From: Poa pratensis
Taxonomy: Eukaryota; Streptophyta; Magnoliopsida; Poales; Poaceae
Direction: 5' to 3'
Assembly: GCA_947311845.1 (NCBI GenBank)
Contig: CAMZMU010000055.1
Span: 20,321,382-20,385,381, forward strand
DNA: 64,000 bases
Part shown: one piece after another, positions 58,267-64,000 of the stretch
How the letters are laid out: each line of letters opens with the position of its first letter
Position numbering within the stretch: the stretch's first letter is position 1
Translations under genes and position numbers: made by a program
The notes under the pieces: model-generated
Databases searched by the model: none
Told to the model about the DNA's origin: nothing
Seen by the model: only the letters and a program-made list of their open reading frames with translations

Positions 58267-60212
58267 ACAGCAGCCGAGCACGAGCGGTTGCCGCTGGCGT
58301 CGGTGTCTAGCAAGGCACCGTGTTCGGTGTACTCCGGCCCTACGATCAGGGATATCCAGAAGGCGCTATGGTCTCGGCCGTACCCCTCCAGCCGCCGCTA
58401 CAGCTCGCTGTATTTGTAGGTGCACGCACTGTCGATCCGTGAATATTTTGCCACTGATCGCTGTTGATCAAACGAGACGAGTAATCTGTGTATGGTTTTG
58501 GTTGAGAAGCCGCAGGTACGGAGCGGCGAGTACGGCGCCGGAGAGAAAGCACACGACGAAGGTGAGGAGCTGCGGCGGGAAGACGCCGGTGGACGGGTAC
58601 AAGTGGAGGAAGTACGGGCAGAAGTCCATCAAGAACAACCCCATCCCAGGTGCACGCAGTTGATCGATACATCTAGCTAGCTAGCTTGAACTTCTGAAGT
58701 TGTACTTTGATCATCGTTTTCTGCTCTTCATGCATGCATGCACCAGCCAGGGCCTAGTTCAGTTGTGCTTTGAGTAGTTCAGATCGCGCTCAACTAATTT
58801 GCAAAAGGATGACTATCTATCTAAGGAGTACGAGCTAGGGTGAGCTACATGGTCAACTCTTCCATTCAACGATGCCTGTGGTATTGTAAGTCTGCAAATG
58901 GATTGGCATGCATGTATCTAAATAAGAAGAAAACAAGGATTTGGTGTTGGTCGGTCCCATTCTTCGTAGTATCATGAAACGAGAGCAGCTGGGCTGGGGT
59001 AGTTAGCAGCTGGAGAGCAACGTCGCTGCGCTGACAGTCCATGTGTCCACGGCTGCGCGCCAAGCCGCGCGGTTGTCGGCCATGATGTTACGTGAGCGTG
59101 CTAGCTTTAGCCTTCGGGGCTTTCTTAGAGCTTTCTAAGATAAGTGCAACTTGGCAGCCTAAGTATAGCCAACTAAACTAATTATGCAAATCCATAGTAA
59201 GCCTTCAATTAATTAACGATAGCTGAGGCTACTGTATATATAATTATAAGCAGCAGTTAACTAACTGATAAATACACCGGGGTCCAGTGCATAGTAACCG
59301 AAGATAACAGCTTAGCTAGCGGCATCAATCGTCGATAGCGATAGCACAGAGTGCATCCTGTTCGTTGTCAATCTTTTTCTCATGAGACTCAATCTCTCTT
59401 CCTCGCACTTACCCAGCTGATCATACATGCATGCACTACCCGGCAGCTGGCTCAATCACCCACCGTGTGCGGCTCCCACCACCTGAGCATTCAATCAAAA
59501 TACTAAACAAACTCGGGAAACTGATTGATAAATTAATTACCTCCATGATGGGCTGAACTTTCGGTTGAGAAGCGTGGAGACCTTCAATTTCGGGACAACC
59601 ACGCGCAATAGATCGAGTTTTATACTCCTGCTTACTGCTTACTGCTTACTGCTGCTGCTAGTTGCTGAGACAACACTCGATCTCAGACACATCGCCCACG
59701 AACTCGAGGGTCAGTCGATCATTTTCTTTGAAAGATAACCAGAGATTTCTGCCTTTTTTTTTAGAAAATACGGGTTGCCCCCGGTTCCGTTCATCTCGAA
59801 TGAAACAGTGCAAAGCGCCATAATTAGTTTTACATACCATCTGAGCTCCAGCAGAGTACACGAGCTAGGTTTCTGTTTTATTTTCATACTTTCCTTTTAT
59901 TACAACTCATGTTTTGAGCTACTTGGAGAGACACGTTTAGGGGCGACACTGCCCAGTTGGTGTGGATTGCGAGATCGCGGTGTCGCTCGGCGTCGGTCAG
60001 TGAAGACGAGAGGAGCTTTGGGTCCAGGAGATTTCTAGCTTTTCGATTAAGAAGGTAGAATATTTACAGTGTGTTTGCCCAAAGGGGGCTAAGGATAAAA
60101 TATAAAGAAATTGAGCGAATGCGAAAACGAGACATGCTCTCTAGAGGCGCACCAATAGGACATGCCTGAGAGTGCCGTTACGATGGATGTGGCGTTGATC
60201 AGCAGCTAGCTA

Positions 60213-60245
60213 CTCCCTCCGTTTCTAACTGTAAGATGTTTTAGT
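60213..60245. repeat. Stowaway-like terminal fragment in WRKY intron 2
   Basis: CTCCCTCCGTTTCTAACTGT then AAGATGTTTTAG resembles one Stowaway terminus. I see no matching second end, so it is a fragment. Confidence 0.45.
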
Positions 60246-60896
60246 TTTTTTTTTTGAGTTGTCACCACCTTCTCTTTCTCATCCATTAGTTAACTCGGGC
60301 GGCGTGGACAAAGGATCCTCCAAGTGCACTTCATGGACTTTCGTTTGCATATGTGCAGGAGCTACTACAAGTGCACGAGCTCCCACTGCAGCGCCAAGAA
60401 GCACGTCGAGAAGTGCACCGACGACCCGGAGATGCTCATCGTCACGTACGAGGGGTCGCACCTCCACGGCCCGCAGCCGCTGCTCCGGCGCCTCCTGCTG
60501 CCCCCGGCCGACACGACGGCTCTACCCGGCGCGGCAGGCCACATTGTTTCCGAGGCCTTGGCGAAGAAGAAGACCCGCAGCCCCTCGCCGCCGGCGTCCC
60601 AAGGCTACCACAGGGCCGGCGACGGCGGGTTCGGCAGCATACGGTCATCATCAAATGGAACGTTCGACGAAGAGGTCCGAGGAGGCAACAAGCTGCATGG
60701 GCGTCAAAAGGGACGCGCCCATGACGCCGTGCAGCGTGTGGTCGCGGATTCGTGCAACGTCTCGGCGGCTTCTGCAGTGCCAGGTGCTGCTGATACCGCC
60801 ACCGTGTTTTCTTCACCTGACTCGCCGCCAGCCAACTGGTCTGGCCTGGACTTCCCGTGGTCCCTGGAAGCTTTACTTCCAGTACAGAGGAACTGA

Positions 60897-61149
60897 TCGA
60901 CTACATAACAAGGTGGCAAGGTGTAATGTAATATACAGCGTCCAAAATATCTGATCCTGGTGTCGACGAAAAAAAAAAGAACACCCGAGGTAACCAAGCA
61001 CGTTAGCGGGCCTTGGGCAACACCGGTGAATTACTCAATTACCTAGGTTGCATGGCGATAGAACAGTTTCCTTCGCTGGGGTTATACAGTAGTTTTCTTA
61101 TGGAGGGACTTATAAAGTGTACACTACCTACAACAAGTGTATAAATATT
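60897..61149. other. 3' flank of the WRKY gene
   Basis: No ORF of note. Probably 3' UTR, then short spacer before the LINE remnant. A11-run near 60967. Confidence 0.4.
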
Positions 61150-61990
61150 TATTTCATGCCCACCTGCAGGCGCTGAGACTCTCATGGCACGGAACTTTTG
61201 ATCTTCTTCATCACCGTGGATTATTTCCGCCGAGGTTTAGGAATGGGTTGCCGCCTTACTTTCTAACTCCACTTCGAGAGTGGTGCTCAACGGCCCCCCT
61301 AAAGCATGGGCGAGGTCTTAGGAAAGAAAACCCACTCTTGACGTTGCTCTTCGACATCGCCATGCTGCTCTATTCCGCACTTCTATGTATGCCGACATCG
61401 CTGCCATCTTCGTCACCCGAGTTAAAGAAGAGGATGTCTCTCTTTCGCCTATTCTAACATATTTTGGGCTCGCCATCGACCTTGTCATCAACTTCCATAA
61501 AAGCCTCATCGCTCTTATCCGTGTAACGGTCTTACTTAATTACTTTGGATGATATTTTGCATAACATGGCATCAGTGTGTCCTCCTTCCCAATGAAATAC
61601 ATGGGTCTAGCTATCTCTATCAGTAAGCTTAGAAGAATTCACTTCAAAGGCTTCGAAAATGAGTCAGCCGACAAGCTCAAGCCTTGGTATGGGAAGCATA
61701 TCAATATGGCCGGTTGACGGCTGTTGGTGCAATCTGTGATCACCTATGAGGAAATCTGCCACCTCCTCTTCTCTTTGGAAGTCCCTATGGAGAAGAATAA
61801 GAGTTTAAACAAGTTGACAAGAGCCTTTCTATGGGCTAGCAACAAACAATTGGAGAAAAATGCAAAGTAAATTTGGAAGCTTGTACGTCGTCCGACCTTC
61901 TTGGGTGTCCTCCACTTGGATAAATTCGCATGTGCGTTGCGTTGCATATGGTCGTGGTCTGAGTGTGTCGCTCCGGACCTTTTCACGCGG
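61150..61990 (+). pseudogene. LINE (non-LTR) reverse-transcriptase remnant
   Basis: Recognisable LINE RT text: APLKHGRGLRKENPLLTLLF (about 61290-61350), a decayed active site YADIAAIFVT (YADD expected, about 61387-61416), FPMKYMGLAISISKLRR (about 61591-61640) and KLKPWYGKHINMAG (about 61675-61715). LGVLHLDKFACALRC (about 61902) follows from the C-terminal region. Many stops and frame changes. It is 5' truncated, and no poly(A) or TSD was identified. Confidence 0.75.
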
Positions 61991-62099
61991 CTATGGTGGT
62001 TGTGGTTGTTGATGGCGTGACAACTTCCTTCTGAGAGTCCTCTTGGCAAATGTCGCAATTTGAGCGGCGCGATTATGTCAAATACATCAATATGAGATA

Positions 62100-62351
62100 C
62101 TCCCTCCGTACCAAAATATAAGGCGTCCTTAAATTTCCCTGGCCAACTAGGTACAATTTTGACCATGATTTGTACTTACAATATGTCCATAAAATTAGTA
62201 TAACGATATATGAAATAAAATAATTTTGAAAGACGAATCGAGCGATACCATTTACCCGTTCTCACTATAATTTAGAATGTATTAGTGATCAAATTCGAGC
62301 ATCAAAGCCCAGCACAAAAATAGTGTGCCTTATATTTTGGGACAAAGGTAG
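62100..62351. mobile_element. Stowaway-type (Tc1/Mariner) MITE
   Basis: 252 bp with TA target duplications (62098-62099, 62352-62353). Inverted termini are CTCCCTCCGTACCAAAATAT and CTACCTTTGTCCCAAAATAT, both followed by AAGG. Typical Stowaway length and ends. Confidence 0.9.
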
Positions 62352-62353
62352 TA

Positions 62354-63564
62354 TAATTTTAAATAGCTGGCAATGAGGAACAACAGTGAAAGCACATTAT
62401 AATTTGGATGCTCCTATGAAAACATATTTCTCTTCGGATGTACAAGAAAAGTGCAAAAAGAGTGTGACGGGTGGCACTTGGGAAGGTACGAGTTGGATGG
62501 AAGAGTCACTCGCAACATGCATTCTTCTTGTCACGTGGGACTCTGTGAGGAACTCAAAGGTCACCTCTTTGAAGAAGACTAGAAGGAAAAGACGTGCGTT
62601 GCCACGTCCGGTCTAATACAATCGACGATAAATAAATATACATTTTTTAGCGAAAATGTATAAATATAGAAGCAATAATGAAAACAGTAGTACCACTCGC
62701 TCACTCTCTTGCAACACGATCACTCAGACATCCTCACATAAACATATAGAAGTAAAGAAAGAACCATAATTATGTGAGTTGTAGCAAGAATATGACTACA
62801 CCACTCAAGAGATAGAACACATGACCCCATAAAAAAGTTTAAGCTCTCAGATACTTAGTTAGACAATTAAAATACGACCAAAATTATTAAATGTCATGAA
62901 AGGTAAATTGTGTACATGGTTGTATGAAGATTCCAACAAAAGAATTGAGCAAATTTCCGACAATCTGTAGACAATGTACGACATATATGATGAGCATTGC
63001 AAACTCAAGAGATGATTATTCATGAATTGATTAGCCATCGAGACAAGGTCACATATTTATTGTAATGAAATCAAATAGATTTTTGTACATTAATTATCCC
63101 ACAGTCAGTAATAGTTGGTATAATTATGTCCTGTGAAATTCAATCAATTCGATCGAGTACAATTGATACTATGTAAATGGAAGAATATTCTGCCGATAAA
63201 TACTAAATAATGCACACACAAAATAGAGCAAGGTGAGATCTTAAACTGTTTACATGCCATTTTAATCCGAGAATCAGATCCATATTACATAAAATAAAAT
63301 ATAAACTAAAATAAATGGCATGAATACCACCAATAATTTTGAGTATATATCTAATTGCATAAATGCCCATCTCTAAACATATTGGTTTTCATCTTCACTA
63401 TCTTCACATGCTATTTTATCATTGTACAATCATGACTTTTGTGCACTCTAACGACTTCAGATGAGGCTAGACACACATAGCTTCTTTTCAGTGTATGCAT
63501 CCAACCATCTACCAAATAAACACACGCACTTGCTTACATAATACATTCTCTTAATATTAATGAC
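62354..63564. other. AT-rich intergenic sequence
   Basis: No recognisable gene or complete repeat. A 76-codon ORF at 62386-62616 has no recognisable domain and I do not call it. Confidence 0.5.
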
Positions 63565-64000
63565 TGATGCATGTAAAATGCATATGTGAACTTTACATTT
63601 TATTACTTGATATTCCAACTTATTTGCATCATATATGGGTTATATTTATGTTTTATAATGATTTTAGGGATAATTCACAGTTTCCCCATTTATTTGGAAT
63701 TAACCCTGCAGAACCAGAAAACCCCTTTTTCCATCTTTTTGACTTTCAGGGACCCAAACGACGTCCAAATGACCTAATATTTCACGGGCGTCAATTTTTG
63801 GAAGGAACGAAGCGTAGGAGCGAAGGAAGCGAACAAACGGAAACCCGAGGGCCAAAAGAGGTGGGCCCACACGGTCAGATTCCTTGACCGCGTGGGACCC
63901 CCTATTCTGGGCCTCGAGCCTCCGATGCCGTCGATCTTCGTCCCCGTGCCTTCGTCTTGACCTAAAAACGACTATAAAAATAGTCCCCGACGGCTTTCGG
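63565..64000 (+). mobile_element. Start of a gypsy (Athila-like) LTR, cut by the window edge
   Basis: Begins TGATGCATGTAAAATGCATA. The composition follows the usual Athila-like LTR course: AT-rich start, TTTGGAATTAA, then GGTGGGCCCACACGG and GTGGGACCCCC blocks, then a TATA box (CTATAAAAA) at about 63972. The right end is outside the window, so solo or full-length cannot be told. Confidence 0.6.

Larger units (their letters stand above)
58060..60896 (+). pseudogene. WRKY transcription factor gene, group IIc WRKY49-like; WRKY-domain splice out of phase
   Basis: Nuclear DNA-binding regulator of W-box promoters. Exon 1 is 58060-58415 (118 codons, acidic N-terminus and a Gly run). Intron 1 is 58416-58515 (GTAGGT...CGCAG). 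Exon 2 (58516-58649) carries KVRSCGGKTPVDGYKWRKYG then QKSIKNNPIP. Intron 2 is 58650-60358. Exon 3 (60359-60896) begins [20 protein letters not shown] and ends HLHGPQ plus a tail to TGA. The zinc finger is C-x4-C-x23-H-x-H, group II. KSIKNNP resembles the unusual WRKY49 type. The intron lies at the usual Arg codon, but exon 2 ends one base into a codon while exon 3 needs two, a 1-base deficit. Either a frameshifted pseudogene or a base error. The rest is well preserved, which favours a recent lesion or an error. Confidence 0.8.

Noticed and set aside
59658..59861. Minus-strand 67-codon ORF in WRKY intron 2
   Set aside because: No recognisable domain, and it spans a poly(T) run. Likely an old repeat fragment.
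62386..62616. 76-codon ORF after the Stowaway MITE
   Set aside because: No domain, no promoter or neighbouring gene context. Compatible with chance in AT-rich DNA.

Overview
The window is plant nuclear DNA from a large-genome grass, most likely Triticeae (wheat, Aegilops or barley type). The basis is an Angela/BARE-like copia LTR, Athila-, Tekay- and Tat-type Ty3/gypsy elements, Stowaway MITEs, and a WRKY gene with plant GT-AG introns. I see no bacterial, organellar or CRISPR features.

About 49 kb (985-49896) is one Tat-lineage Ty3/gypsy retrotransposon read on the minus strand. It has been inflated from about 13.4 kb by nested insertions, and it sits inside the integrase of an older, decayed Athila-like element (1-984, continuing at 49897). 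Its gag, protease, RT, RNase H, second RNase H and integrase lie on the minus strand, in pieces between 44112 and 29224. A spliced additional ORF (aORF) runs on the plus strand between pol and the 3' LTR (2562-28175) and has its own TATA box.

Insertions into this element, each with target-site duplications I could read, are: a non-autonomous Tat relative (4680-12477, TSD GCCGG); a solo LTR (12984-26369, TSD GCGGT) that itself holds an 11.9-kb Tekay-like chromovirus (13553-25453, TSD CCTAC); a second solo LTR (26573-27717, TSD GACGC); a non-autonomous Athila-like element (30016-38088, TSD ATCCA); a hAT MITE (39423-40033, 8-bp TSD TCTCCGAG); and a 4.4-kb chimera (45152-49595, TSD GGCAG). The chimera joins a 4-kb gypsy-type LTR to a Cassandra-like end carrying a 5S rRNA-derived segment.

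The old Athila-like remnant resumes at 49897. It is followed by an oppositely oriented Athila-like gag/PBS remnant carrying another MITE (about 50040-51700). From 52158 to 57704 an ORF-less retroposon with a 15-bp TSD is split by an Angela-like solo LTR (52452-54179) and by a 2.5-kb solo LTR (54389-56912).

The only host gene I recognise is a three-exon WRKY transcription factor (58060-60896, group IIc, WRKY49-like). Its proximal promoter is only about 355 bp before repeats begin. The splice between exons 2 and 3 is one base out of phase inside the WRKY domain, so it may be a pseudogene or contain a sequence error. Downstream are a LINE reverse-transcriptase remnant (61150-61990), a Stowaway MITE (62100-62351), AT-rich DNA, and the start of another gypsy-type LTR (63565 to the window edge).

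Boundaries, TSDs and motifs were read by eye. Family names are by resemblance, with no database search.
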